Source: Paenibacillus hamazuiensis
GTDB lineage: Bacteria; Bacillota; Bacilli; Paenibacillales; NBRC-103111
Length of the DNA stretch: 64,000 nucleotides
Reading direction: 5' to 3'
NCBI RefSeq assembly: GCF_023276405.1
Contig: NZ_JALRMO010000001.1
Location: 8,706,505 to 8,770,504 of the forward strand
Numbering within the stretch: position 1 is the first letter of the stretch; each line of letters begins with the position of its first letter. The notes under the pieces were generated by a model. That model was not told the DNA's origin. It ran no database searches and saw nothing but the letters and a program-made list of their open reading frames with translations. Below, piece by piece: positions 1-8,762 of this stretch. Made by a program: the position numbers and the translations under genes.

Positions 1-1283
1 AACGGGCCAAAGTTATGGAATTTTGCATGAACGAGATGTACCGCGGCCGGAACACAATGATCGTCGCACTTGACCGTGGATACAACGTAATCAAAGCATC
101 GCCGAAAATATATGAGCAGGGTTGGATTGATACCAATCATCGTTTGGTTGGCTGTCCGGTCGGAGAACCCCATATAACGGCGTTGGAACGGATTTGGGAA
201 GTCGACAGAGAAGATGGAAAGTGGGGTTTCGTCCTTCGCACCTGTTTATATCAAGGCGAGCCCATCGGAGCAATTATTCAAGTCATATCGCCAAACGAAA
301 AGAGTCGGGCTTCCGTTAAACTTTCAACGAAGTATTCGTTCGCTTCTTTGATCGGACGTTCGCCGCAATTTTTATCCGCTCTTTCCAAAGCGCAAACTGC
401 CGCGAGAAGCGATCTGCCGGTACTGATCGAAGGGGAAAGCGGAACGGGCAAAGAGCTGCTGGCTCAGTCCATACATGCGGCCGGTTATCGGGCGACAGGA
501 CCCTTTATTGCCGTTAATTGCGGCGCCATACCGAAGGAGCTTGCCGCCAGCGAATTTTTCGGTTATGAAGGCGGTGCATTTACGGGCGCATCCAAAGAGG
601 GAAGAGCGGGCAAATTCGAACTGGCCCATGGAGGAACTATATTCCTTGATGAAATCGGGGAATTGCCGCCCGATTTGCAAGCTTTGATGCTCCGGGTCCT
701 GGAGGAGAAGGAAGTTGTTCGATTGGGAGGAAGAACACCGATTCCGGTAAATATACGGATCATCGCCGCAACCAATCGTAGATTATACGCTGAAGTTGAA
801 CAGGGGAGATTCCGTCGGGATTTGTACTATCGGTTAAATGTACTGTCGCAATACGTTCCCCCGCTGCGGGAAAGGCAGGGTGATATTGTTCTGTTGCTGG
901 AACATTTCTTGAAAAAAATATGCAATGAGATCGGACGTCCGCCCGTTAAGGTGGATGAAGAAGCGATGAGAGTTTTGCAGGAATACTCTTGGCCCGGAAA
1001 CGTACGCGAGCTGCGGAATGTGGCTTATCGTCTCGCCGCCGGTTTAACGGGAGATGTCGTTCAAACGATTCATTTGCCGGAAGAAGTACTGGAAAGCAGG
1101 AAAGAAACGAGTGAAGTCAAAATGGATTTTTCCAAGACGAGAAGCTCCCGTAAAAATCAAGAAATACAACTTATTCGCGAGGTACTGCATGAGTTAAACG
1201 GAAACGTATCGGAGGCGGCAGCCAGGTTGGGGATACATCGGAGCACCATTTATCGAAAACTCGGCCGCGATCTGCAGGACTGA
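1..1283 (+). CDS. Sigma-54-dependent Fis-family activator (5' end outside window)
   Basis: This bacterial enhancer-binding protein would use ATP to open promoters held by sigma-54 RNA polymerase. Counting from the first in-frame ATG at 15, residues 15-95 look like the end of a GAF-type sensor domain. Walker A (GESGTGKE) is at about 140-147, the sigma-54 contact motif GAFTGA at about 187-192, Walker B (GGTIFLDEIG) at about 206-215, and a Fis-type helix-turn-helix at about 385-420. The frame is open through the window's left edge, and AcoR-type relatives are about 600 residues long, so the N-terminus is probably missing. The next gene starts 22 bases downstream. No clear -24/-12 promoter was seen inside the window, so its target is unknown. 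Confidence 0.88.
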   Translation, partial: RAKVMEFCMNEMYRGRNTMIVALDRGYNVIKASPKIYEQGWIDTNHRLVGCPVGEPHITALERIWEVDREDGKWGFVLRTCLYQGEPIGAIIQVISPNEKSRASVKLSTKYSFASLIGRSPQFLSALSKAQTAARSDLPVLIEGESGTGKELLAQSIHAAGYRATGPFIAVNCGAIPKELAASEFFGYEGGAFTGASKEGRAGKFELAHGGTIFLDEIGELPPDLQALMLRVLEEKEVVRLGGRTPIPVNIRIIAATNRRLYAEVEQGRFRRDLYYRLNVLSQYVPPLRERQGDIVLLLEHFLKKICNEIGRPPVKVDEEAMRVLQEYSWPGNVRELRNVAYRLAAGLTGDVVQTIHLPEEVLESRKETSEVKMDFSKTRSSRKNQEIQLIREVLHELNGNVSEAAARLGIHRSTIYRKLGRDLQD

Positions 1284-1305
1284 TCTTTATATGAGGAGTG
1301 ACTTT

Positions 1306-2298
1306 ATGACTGCAAAAAGAGTGAAATGGGGTGTATTGAGCGCAGAAAATTCAGACCGTGAAGCATTTAGGGCTGTTTTTAACCGCACTTCCAATGCAGA
1401 ACTGGTTCATAAGGAATATGTTCATTTCGAGCGGGTGATTAACGATCCTGATATCGATGCGGTCTATATTCAGCTGCCAAGCAAACACCGCCTGGAATGG
1501 ATACGAAAGGCCGCCCACGCCGGGAAACATATATTGTGCGAAAAGCCGGCAGCTTTACACGTACAAGATGCGGCACAAATTATGAATGTTTGTAAGGAGA
1601 ACGGAGTTATTTTCCTGGAATCGTTCCCTCATCTTTTCCATCCCCAACATGAAAAGGCTAAGCAATTGATTCAAAGCGGCTTGATTGGCGAGGTCAAAAT
1701 GATGAGAGCCGGTTATTCGTTCCCGGCAAGGGCAAGGGAAGATGAATTGGATGCAGGAATTCTGTACCATGTCGGCTCCGACTGTATAAACTCCGTTCGT
1801 TACATTTTTGAGAGCGAGCCTGTAGGTGCCGTCGCCATTGGTGAAAGCAATCCAGCCGGCATGGTACAAACGGTTGGGGTTATTTTGCATTATCCGGGGC
1901 ATCTTTACGCAATGGTCGATTGCAGCTCGGAAATGACGATGCGAAATGAATATGAAGTCGTTGGTACGGAGGGAGTTATCACACTCCCTTTTGCTTATCG
2001 TCCCGATCTGAACGGCGGAGACGGTATGATTGTGATTCAAACAAAGCAAACCAGGACAGAACTCATTGTAAAAGATGATCGGAATGTGCATTTGATTGAT
2101 CACATTTCCGATTGTATTTTGCAGGGAGCTTTTGCTGAATATATCGGCGGGGAATATTTGTTGAAAAATATGAAGGTTTTGGATGCGATTATGCAATCTT
2201 TACGTCATGGCTCTATGATGACGCAAGTGGAACGCCAAACATTAGCGGAAGATAGTTGGAATGCCGAATGCGGCATTGCTTTTTTGCTGAGAAGATGA
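1306..2298 (+). CDS. Gfo/Idh/MocA family NAD(P)-dependent oxidoreductase
   Basis: This is probably a cytoplasmic dehydrogenase acting on a sugar, inositol or related polyol. It has an N-terminal Rossmann domain followed by the EKP catalytic motif (CEKPAAL, about residue 80) and the usual C-terminal alpha/beta domain. About 330 residues is normal for the family. The start at 1306 is chosen because GAGGAG at 1293-1298 lies seven bases upstream; an ATG at 1291 has no such site. The usual glycine-rich nucleotide loop is degenerate here (GVLSAENSD), so cofactor binding may be altered. It sits just downstream of the sigma-54 activator and ends at a hairpin terminator. The substrate cannot be told from sequence. 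Confidence 0.85.
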   Translation: MTAKRVKWGVLSAENSDREAFRAVFNRTSNAELVHKEYVHFERVINDPDIDAVYIQLPSKHRLEWIRKAAHAGKHILCEKPAALHVQDAAQIMNVCKENGVIFLESFPHLFHPQHEKAKQLIQSGLIGEVKMMRAGYSFPARAREDELDAGILYHVGSDCINSVRYIFESEPVGAVAIGESNPAGMVQTVGVILHYPGHLYAMVDCSSEMTMRNEYEVVGTEGVITLPFAYRPDLNGGDGMIVIQTKQTRTELIVKDDRNVHLIDHISDCILQGAFAEYIGGEYLLKNMKVLDAIMQSLRHGSMMTQVERQTLAEDSWNAECGIAFLLRR

Positions 2299-2324
2299 GC
2301 CCCGGATAACTATAAATCACCCGG

Positions 2325-2354
2325 AACGGCAGCTGGTTTGCGGCTGCCGTTTTC
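2325..2354 (+). terminator. Rho-independent terminator after the Gfo/Idh/MocA gene
   Basis: A nine-base-pair stem (AACGGCAGC at 2325-2333 with GCTGCCGTT at 2343-2351) is followed by a short T-rich tail. It lies between convergent genes and could also slow transcription from the minus-strand lysR gene. Confidence 0.7.
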
Positions 2355-2359
2355 TCGCC

Positions 2360-3259
2360 TTACGGCAGATTACTCTTTGTGATCCTGTCACAGTAACCCC
2401 TCACAAACTCTTTAAAACGGACCGCCGCCGGTGGCATGTACCTTCCTTCTATCGCCGCTATCCCTATCACCCGTTCGCACTTCGGTGCTTTAATCCGAAC
2501 CGGAGCAATTTTGCTTTTATCGAGCCCCACGTCGGGGAGCAGCGAAACGCCCAGGCCGGCGGCGACGAACCCCGCAACGGTGGCGACTTCTTCTCCTTCA
2601 AAAGTAATCCTGGGACTGATTCCATACTGCCCGAACAGCTGGTCGGTGGTGCTGCGCAGCGCATATCCTTTCTTCAGAAAGATGAACGGTTCGTCAGCTA
2701 TTTCATCCAATCCGATGCTTTCCGCGTTGGCGAGAGGATGTTCCCGCGGGAAGGTGGCGAAAATCTCCTCGCTCCAAAGAGGAATCCATTGGACCGGATA
2801 TTTGGATTCGGTCGGCTGAGCCATCAGACAAATATCCAGTTCTCCGGCATTCAGCTGTTCCAGAAGCGAATAGCTGTGATTTTGGGTCAGCTGGAAGCCG
2901 ATTGTCGGGAATTGACGGCGGAAAGCGCTGAGTAAATCAGGGATTACGCCGGTGCCCAGCGTATGAAGGAACCCGAATGCGATCTCCCCATACTCGGGGT
3001 GAACCAGGTCATGCAGCTCTTGCTTCCCCATGTGAAATTCCATGAGCATCCGATTCACACGCTTCAAAAAGAGCCGGCCGTATCGGTTGAGTACGATGGT
3101 GCGGCCTTGTCGATCAAACAGCGGAACTCCCAGTTCTTCTTCCAGCCGGGCGATGGAACGGCTTAGGGCCGGCTGGGAAAGGCAAAGGTGCTCGGCGGCG
3201 CGCGTCACATGCTGCATCTGTGCCAACGTTTGAAAATATTCGAGCTGCTGCCATTCCAT
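2360..3259 (-). CDS. LysR-family transcriptional regulator
   Basis: This DNA-binding regulator has an N-terminal winged helix-turn-helix (residues 1-60, with the typical SQPALSRSIARLEEELG segment) and a C-terminal periplasmic-binding-protein-like effector domain, about 299 residues in all. The ATG at 3257-3259 is chosen because GGAGGG lies seven bases upstream; a longer reading to 3316 lacks a ribosome-binding site. It is divergent from the MFS gene at 3397, the classical arrangement in which a LysR protein controls its neighbour. The pair resembles Bacillus yybE/yybF, but that is from memory of the family. The shared intergenic region has an AT-rich inverted repeat near 3316-3331 (TAATT, six bases, AATTA) that could be its operator. 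Confidence 0.88.
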   Translation of the reverse strand: MEWQQLEYFQTLAQMQHVTRAAEHLCLSQPALSRSIARLEEELGVPLFDRQGRTIVLNRYGRLFLKRVNRMLMEFHMGKQELHDLVHPEYGEIAFGFLHTLGTGVIPDLLSAFRRQFPTIGFQLTQNHSYSLLEQLNAGELDICLMAQPTESKYPVQWIPLWSEEIFATFPREHPLANAESIGLDEIADEPFIFLKKGYALRSTTDQLFGQYGISPRITFEGEEVATVAGFVAAGLGVSLLPDVGLDKSKIAPVRIKAPKCERVIGIAAIEGRYMPPAAVRFKEFVRGYCDRITKSNLP

Positions 3260-3396
3260 ATGCAAACCCTCCGTTATAAAGATATGGTCAATGATTACCA
3301 TCATGCATGAAAACAATAATTATAATAAATTATACATCATGATTTGTCGATGGTAGTATAAAAGCAAGCACGGAATGAATTCGGGGGGGTCACATC

Positions 3397-4614
3397 ATGG
3401 GTTACATCCAGCAAGGCACATCCGCTTTTCGTAAATCCAATCTGGCTTTTTTTGCCGCGGGATTCAATACTTTTGCCATCCTGTACAGCACACAACCGCT
3501 TATGCCGGAATATACGAAGGAATTTCATATTTCACCCACAGCGGCCAGTCTGTCACTTTCCATGACCACTATTTCTTTGGCGGTCAGCATGCTGTTGATG
3601 GGTTCTTTATCGGAAGTATGGGGCCGCAAGCCGGTCATGATTTTCTCCATGCTCGCCGCTTCCCTCTTGTCCATTCTGACTGCACTCAGCACGACGTATG
3701 AAGAGCTGCTTGCATTCCGGGTGATATTGGGCTTCGCATTAGGCGGGCTGCCTTCCATTGCAATGGCGTATCTGGGAGAAGAGATGGAACCGGACAGCCT
3801 TGGTGTGGCGATGGGGCTTTACATTAGCGGAAATGCGTTAGGAGCCGTATGCGGAAGGGTCGTTTCCGGTATACTGACGGACATCTTCAACTGGCATGCG
3901 GCGATAGGAACGATCAGCTTCATCAGCCTGATAGCCAGCTTTATTTTTTTTGTAAGCCTGCCGAAGTCTCAAAATTTTCATCCGCGTTCGTTGGAAATAG
4001 GCAAGCTGCTTGTCTCCCTGACGAACCATCTGAAAGATCCCGGGATGCTGATATTGTTCGGCATCGGATTTCTCATCCTCGGCAGCAATGTCGCCTTGTT
4101 TAATTATATCGGTTATGTGCTGACAGCTCCGCCATACTCGCTCAGTCAGACGCTGGTCGGTTGGATCTTTATCGTATTTCTTGTAGGAACGTTCAGCTCT
4201 GTTTGGGCAGCGAAGCTGGCGACGAGGCATGGGAGACAAAAGGCGCTTACGTATTCGCTGCTCATTACGCTTGCCGGGGTTATTCTGACTTTGAATTCTC
4301 ATCTGTGGATAAAGATACTTGGACTGCCCATCATGACATTCGGATTTTTCGGAAGTCATTCCATCGCAAGCGGCTGGGTAGGGCGGCGTGCCCTTCGCGA
4401 CAAAGCGCAAGCTTCCTCGCTTTATCTGTTTTTTTATTACGCAGGTTCCGGTATCGGAGGGACAATGGCCGGTGGATTTTGGACCTCGTTTGGTTGGGGC
4501 GGAGTCGTCGGCATGATCACGGGATTTTTGCTGATAGCGCTCGCGATAGCGTTCCTTCTGGCAAAAGTGGCCCCGGCGGGTTCGGTTCAGACGCGGAATT
4601 CAGCGGTTTCATAG
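3397..4614 (+). CDS. MFS transporter, YybF/YnfM-like
   Basis: This is an integral membrane major-facilitator protein of about 405 residues with roughly twelve hydrophobic segments. The cytoplasmic loop 2-3 signature is visible as GSLSEVWGRKPVM at about residues 68-80, and there is a long central loop near residue 200. The family mainly contains proton-driven exporters of drugs or small metabolites. A G-run at about 3383-3389 provides a weak ribosome-binding site before ATG 3397. It is divergent from the LysR gene at 2360-3259, which is probably its regulator, and it ends at a good terminator. The substrate is unknown. Confidence 0.87.
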   Translation: MGYIQQGTSAFRKSNLAFFAAGFNTFAILYSTQPLMPEYTKEFHISPTAASLSLSMTTISLAVSMLLMGSLSEVWGRKPVMIFSMLAASLLSILTALSTTYEELLAFRVILGFALGGLPSIAMAYLGEEMEPDSLGVAMGLYISGNALGAVCGRVVSGILTDIFNWHAAIGTISFISLIASFIFFVSLPKSQNFHPRSLEIGKLLVSLTNHLKDPGMLILFGIGFLILGSNVALFNYIGYVLTAPPYSLSQTLVGWIFIVFLVGTFSSVWAAKLATRHGRQKALTYSLLITLAGVILTLNSHLWIKILGLPIMTFGFFGSHSIASGWVGRRALRDKAQASSLYLFFYYAGSGIGGTMAGGFWTSFGWGGVVGMITGFLLIALAIAFLLAKVAPAGSVQTRNSAVS

Positions 4615-4648
4615 GCCATTCTCAGGCGCACGACTTATCGGCAACCAT

Positions 4649-4680
4649 ACTCGTCCCGTTACCCGGGAGGAGTTTTTTTT
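4649..4680 (+). terminator. Rho-independent terminator after the MFS gene
   Basis: An interrupted stem (ACTC and TCCCG pairing with CGGGA and GAGT) is followed by eight T residues at 4673-4680. The rest of the 4615-4898 gap is A-rich. It has a TATAAT hexamer at 4851-4856 that may be the -10 box of the ABC operon, although no good -35 box is seen. Confidence 0.75.
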
Positions 4681-4898
4681 CTTTCGGATCGGATTCAATC
4701 GTACAATATTGCAACAAAAACACAAAATAATACAACAAAAATATTTCGCCATCATCGAGTTCGAACGAGCAAACAGGATTCCGACGAAAAACAGTTTGAA
4801 TTTACAACGAAACCATTCAACATTCCATGGGTTCGCAAAACAAACAACCTTATAATGAGTACAACGATGTGTTTGTTATGTAAAGAGGTTGGCCGGGG

Positions 4899-5900
4899 GT
4901 GGCGAATATGGACGAAGAATTGCTGAGAATCAACAATTTAAGCACGGAATTCAAGACGGAACACGGCGTATTCCCGGCAGTCAGCGGCATCAACCTGACG
5001 ATAAAAAAAGGTGAAATTTTATGTATTGTCGGCGAGAGCGGCAGCGGCAAAACGGTAGCCTCTCTATCTCTGATGCAGCTGCTTCCGGCGGCGGGGAAAA
5101 TTACGTCCGGTGAAATCCGGTTTGAAGGCCGCGATCTGCTGAAAGTAAAAAAGAAAGACATGACGCAATATCGGGGCAAGTCTATTGCTATGATTTTCCA
5201 AGACCCGATGATGGCGCTGGATCCCGTTTATACGTGCGGCAGTCAAATTATAGAAGCGATTCGCATCCATGAAAAAATGTCGCGTAGAGGCGCATACAAG
5301 AAGGCGCTGGAGCTGCTCGGCCATGTCGGAATCGCGCACCCGGAACGGTGCATGGAAGCTTACCCTCATGAGCTGTCGGGCGGGATGTGCCAGCGGGTCA
5401 GCATTGCGATGGCGCTTTCGTGCAATCCGAAGCTGCTTATCGCCGATGAACCGACGACCGCTCTTGACGTAACGGTGCAGGCGCAAATCCTCGATTTACT
5501 TAAGAAAATCAGAGACGAGCTGAATATGAGCATCATGCTGATCACGCACGATCTGGGAGTTGTGGCGGAGATGGCCGACAGGGTTGCCGTCATGTATGCG
5601 GGCAAAATCATGGAGGAGGGCGATGTCAGGTCCATTTTTCACCGGCCTCGGCATCCATATACGCAGGGATTAATCCGATCGATTCCGCACCTGAACCGGA
5701 CGAATGAAAAACTGTACAGCATCAGCGGCACCGTGCCGAGCATCGGCTCGATGCCGAGCGGCTGCCGGTTCCATCCCCGATGTCCGAATGCGGACGAGAC
5801 GTGCAGGCAGTCGGAGCCGGAAATGCTGCGGGGGGATGGCGGAACGTTTGTTCGCTGCTTAAAACCGGAAATGGCTTGGAGGGAAGGCGAGGCGGGATGA
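4899..5900 (+). CDS. ABC transporter ATP-binding protein, DppD/OppD type
   Basis: This is one of two ATPases energising a peptide, nickel or opine-type importer. Walker A (GESGSGKT) is at about residues 46-53, the LSGGM signature at about 160, and Walker B with DEPTTALD at about 182. A C-terminal oligopeptide-ATPase extension carries conserved cysteines (CRFHPRCPNADETC). Length (333 residues) is normal. The start is GTG 4899 with AAAGAGG upstream; ATG 4908 is an alternative. Its stop overlaps the next ATPase start by four bases, implying translational coupling. It is the first gene of a five-gene operon ending at 10349. Confidence 0.93.
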   Translation: MANMDEELLRINNLSTEFKTEHGVFPAVSGINLTIKKGEILCIVGESGSGKTVASLSLMQLLPAAGKITSGEIRFEGRDLLKVKKKDMTQYRGKSIAMIFQDPMMALDPVYTCGSQIIEAIRIHEKMSRRGAYKKALELLGHVGIAHPERCMEAYPHELSGGMCQRVSIAMALSCNPKLLIADEPTTALDVTVQAQILDLLKKIRDELNMSIMLITHDLGVVAEMADRVAVMYAGKIMEEGDVRSIFHRPRHPYTQGLIRSIPHLNRTNEKLYSISGTVPSIGSMPSGCRFHPRCPNADETCRQSEPEMLRGDGGTFVRCLKPEMAWREGEAG

Positions 5901-6895
5901 ACGACATTTTATTGGATGTAAAACACGTCAAAAAATATTTTCCATTGAAAAAAACGATCTTTTCCGGGCGCCATGGATTCGTTAAGGCTGTGGACGATGT
6001 CAGTTTCTCGATCTTCAGAGGAGAAACGTTCGGATTGGTAGGCGAATCCGGTTGCGGGAAAAGCACGTTGTCACGGGTCATTATGCGGCTCATCGACGCC
6101 GACAGCGGCGAAATCCGTTTCGATAACAGCGATCTGTTAAGGTTGAAGGGCAAGGAACTGAGGAACCAGCGGTCCAAGCTGCAGATGGTGTTCCAGAAGC
6201 CGTTTGAGTCGTTGAATCCGCGTCAAACGGTGGGACAAATTATCGGAGCGCCTTTTGAAATCCATGGAGTCGCCGGCGGCGCGGAAAAGGAAGTGAAAGT
6301 AAAAAGGCTGCTGGAGCTGGTCGGGCTCAGTCCGCAATATATAAACCGCTATCCGCACGAATTCTCGGGAGGTCAGCGGCAGCGAATCGGAATTGCCCGC
6401 GCCATCGCCTTGAATCCGAAGCTTATCGTATGCGATGAAGCCGTGTCCGCCTTGGATGTATCGATTCAATCGCAGATTCTGAATTTGTTAAATGATCTGC
6501 AGAAAGAATTCGGATTGACATATTTGTTCATTTCCCATAATTTATCGGTCGTTAAGCATATGAGCAGCAGAATCGCGGTCATGTACCTCGGCAAAATCGT
6601 TGAAATCGCCGACGCCGACGAGCTGTATGCGAACGCGAGACATCCGTATACGAAAGCGCTTTTATCGGCTATCCCGGTACCGGATCCCGATTATAACAAG
6701 GAGCGGATCGTTTTATCGGGCGACGTTCCGAGTCCGGTCAATCCGCCCAAGGGCTGCCGGTTTTGCACCCGCTGCCGGGAAGCGATGCCGATTTGCAGCG
6801 AAGTCGCTCCGGATTTTGTGAAAATCAGCGAAAAGCATGCCGTAGCATGCCATTTATACGCAAGCGGCCTGCCTACGTCCGGCTCTGCGGAATAG
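5897..6895 (+). CDS. ABC transporter ATP-binding protein, DppF/OppF type
   Basis: This is the second ATPase of the importer and would pair with the 4899-5900 product as a heterodimer. It shows Walker A (GESGCGKS), the LSGGQ-type signature FSGGQRQRIGIARA, Walker B with CDEAVSALD, and the C-terminal oligopeptide extension with CRFCTRCREAMPIC. About 332 residues. ATG 5897 is chosen because it overlaps the upstream stop as ATGA and gives the family's usual N-terminus; a longer open frame back to 5780 lies within the upstream gene. The downstream permease begins within four bases of its stop. Confidence 0.93.
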   Translation: MNDILLDVKHVKKYFPLKKTIFSGRHGFVKAVDDVSFSIFRGETFGLVGESGCGKSTLSRVIMRLIDADSGEIRFDNSDLLRLKGKELRNQRSKLQMVFQKPFESLNPRQTVGQIIGAPFEIHGVAGGAEKEVKVKRLLELVGLSPQYINRYPHEFSGGQRQRIGIARAIALNPKLIVCDEAVSALDVSIQSQILNLLNDLQKEFGLTYLFISHNLSVVKHMSSRIAVMYLGKIVEIADADELYANARHPYTKALLSAIPVPDPDYNKERIVLSGDVPSPVNPPKGCRFCTRCREAMPICSEVAPDFVKISEKHAVACHLYASGLPTSGSAE

Positions 6896-6898
6896 AAG

Positions 6899-7852
6899 GT
6901 GATCGAATTGTTGCCATATTTATCAACCAAGCTGCTTCAGGTCATCGTTCAGGTTATCGTAGTGGCCACCTTGGTATTCTCATTGATTCATTTCATGCCG
7001 GGAGATCCGGCGGTACTCGTCCTTGGCACGGAACGCGGCGCCGACGCGGCCGCGGTGGCTGAAATGCGTCATACGCTCGGGTTGGACCGGCCGCTGATGG
7101 AGCAATATTTCAATTGGATCGCCAAATTTGCGCGTTTTGACTTCGGCGTCTCCCTGTACGATACGACTCCCGTGAAAACGTATATTGCACAGCGGCTGCC
7201 GAATACGATCGAACTGGCGCTCGTATCGATCCTATTGGCCACGATCATCGGGGTCCCGCTCGGCATCATCGCGGCTTTACGGCGGCAAAGCATCCTTGAC
7301 TTGGCTTTATCCTCGCTCGCCGCGCTGGGAGTGTCATTCCCTGTTTATGTGCTCGGCGCGTTTATGATTCTCGTGTTCAGCTTCAAGCTTCATTGGCTGC
7401 CGGCCAGCGGCTTCGTGGCATTTTCGGACAATCCCGGCAAACATATGCTTCGCCTCGCCTTGCCTGCGGTTACGCTCGCGCTGGGGCTTGCGGCATCGAT
7501 CGCCAGAATGACGCGCTCTTCGATGCTGGAGGTGCTGAATAAGGAGTTCATCCAGACCTTAAGAGCCAAAGGGGTTTCCGAATGGTCCGTCATTTTCAAG
7601 CACGCCTTTCGCAACGCAATCATACCGGTCGTTACCATTATAGGCTTGCAGCTCGGCAACTTGATCGGCGGCACGGTGCTGCTCGAATATTTGTTCAATT
7701 GGCCGGGGATGAGCACACTGCTGGTCAAGTCGATTGCAAGCCGCGATTATCCGCTCATCCAAGGCTGTATCGTCGTCATGGCTGCATTTTTCATCCTGAT
7801 CAATATGCTGGTCGATCTGCTGTACGGTCTTATGGATCCGAGAGTGCGTTAA
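6899..7852 (+). CDS. ABC transporter permease, DppB/OppB type
   Basis: This is an inner-membrane permease with about six transmembrane segments and the BPD_transp_1 loop (a variant of EAA) near residues 205-235. It would form the translocation pore with the DppC-type partner next door. About 317 residues, as expected. The start is uncertain. GTG 6899 lacks a ribosome-binding site, whereas AAGGTGA at 6897-6903 is well placed for TTG 6908 or TTG 6911, which would shorten the protein by three or four residues. It is tightly packed in the operon. Confidence 0.92.
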   Translation: MIELLPYLSTKLLQVIVQVIVVATLVFSLIHFMPGDPAVLVLGTERGADAAAVAEMRHTLGLDRPLMEQYFNWIAKFARFDFGVSLYDTTPVKTYIAQRLPNTIELALVSILLATIIGVPLGIIAALRRQSILDLALSSLAALGVSFPVYVLGAFMILVFSFKLHWLPASGFVAFSDNPGKHMLRLALPAVTLALGLAASIARMTRSSMLEVLNKEFIQTLRAKGVSEWSVIFKHAFRNAIIPVVTIIGLQLGNLIGGTVLLEYLFNWPGMSTLLVKSIASRDYPLIQGCIVVMAAFFILINMLVDLLYGLMDPRVR

Positions 7853-7864
7853 GGAGTTGAAGAC

Positions 7865-8689
7865 ATGCTGAAAAAGTTTTTGCGAAACAAGATGTTCGTC
7901 GTCAGCTCGCTCCTATTGCTGCCCATATTGATCGTTGCGGCGATCGGGCCGTGGATTATTCCGCACGACCCGCTGGAGCTGCATCCGGACAACGTGCTGA
8001 AGCCGTCGCTGCCGGGTTATCCCTTGGGGACGGACGAATTCGGCAGGGATATTTTGAGCCGATTGATATTGGGAATACGTCCTTCCCTCACCGTCGCTTT
8101 AGGCTCCACCTTGCTGGCGTTCGCACTGGGCTTGCTGCTGGGGACACTGTCCGGTTATTTTCGCGGTTTTGTCGAGAAAACGATCATGCGGACCGTGGAC
8201 ATCATATTATGCTTTCCGCCGATCCTGCTGGCGCTTATGGTCGTAGGCTTTTGGGGGGCTGGAGTGAAAAATTTGATCGTCATTATCGGCATCGTCTATG
8301 CTCCGCATTTCGCCCGAATTGCGTATTCATCGACCCTTCAGGTCAAAAAGCAGGAATACGTCGAGAGCGAGCTGTCGCTCGGCGCGTCCCATCTGCGCGT
8401 ATTGACGGGGAGTATTTTGCCCAACATCATGTCCCCGCTTATTATTCAAATCAGTTTGACGATCGCTGCGGCGATTTTGCTGGAATCGGGGCTCAGCTTC
8501 CTCGGACTGGGAGTAGTTCCGCCGGAGCCGTCATGGGGACAAATGATCGGACAATCGCGGGGTTATATCAGCTTGAACCCGATGTATGCGGTTTGGCCGT
8601 CGCTTTGTCTGGGCATTACGATCCTGGCTGTCAATTTGCTCGGCGACAGTTTGCGGGATATATTGGATCCGAAGCTGAATCGCTCATAA
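7865..8689 (+). CDS. ABC transporter permease, DppC/OppC type
   Basis: This is the partner permease of the importer: a single N-terminal membrane helix, the GTDEFGRDILSRLI motif (about residues 56-69) typical of DppC/OppC proteins, then five more helices and the cytoplasmic coupling loop around EYVESELSLGAS. It is 274 residues long, normal for the family. AAGGAG lies just upstream of ATG 7865 and the gap to the DppB-type gene is 12 bases. It is followed by the substrate-binding lipoprotein. Confidence 0.93.
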   Translation: MLKKFLRNKMFVVSSLLLLPILIVAAIGPWIIPHDPLELHPDNVLKPSLPGYPLGTDEFGRDILSRLILGIRPSLTVALGSTLLAFALGLLLGTLSGYFRGFVEKTIMRTVDIILCFPPILLALMVVGFWGAGVKNLIVIIGIVYAPHFARIAYSSTLQVKKQEYVESELSLGASHLRVLTGSILPNIMSPLIIQISLTIAAAILLESGLSFLGLGVVPPEPSWGQMIGQSRGYISLNPMYAVWPSLCLGITILAVNLLGDSLRDILDPKLNRS

Positions 8690-8762
8690 ATTTGGCAATA
8701 ATAAGGGTTGCTTCGGATACGCGGCTGCCCTCATTATACATATTAAAGGGAGGTTAACAGAA

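Noticed and set aside
1..1306. Sigma-54 (-24/-12) promoter near the activator gene
   Set aside because: No convincing GG-N10-GC element was found in the short gap before the next gene; any target promoter may be outside the window.
1555..2196. Minus-strand open frame opposite the Gfo/Idh/MocA gene
   Set aside because: No domain, no start signals, and the plus-strand gene is convincing.
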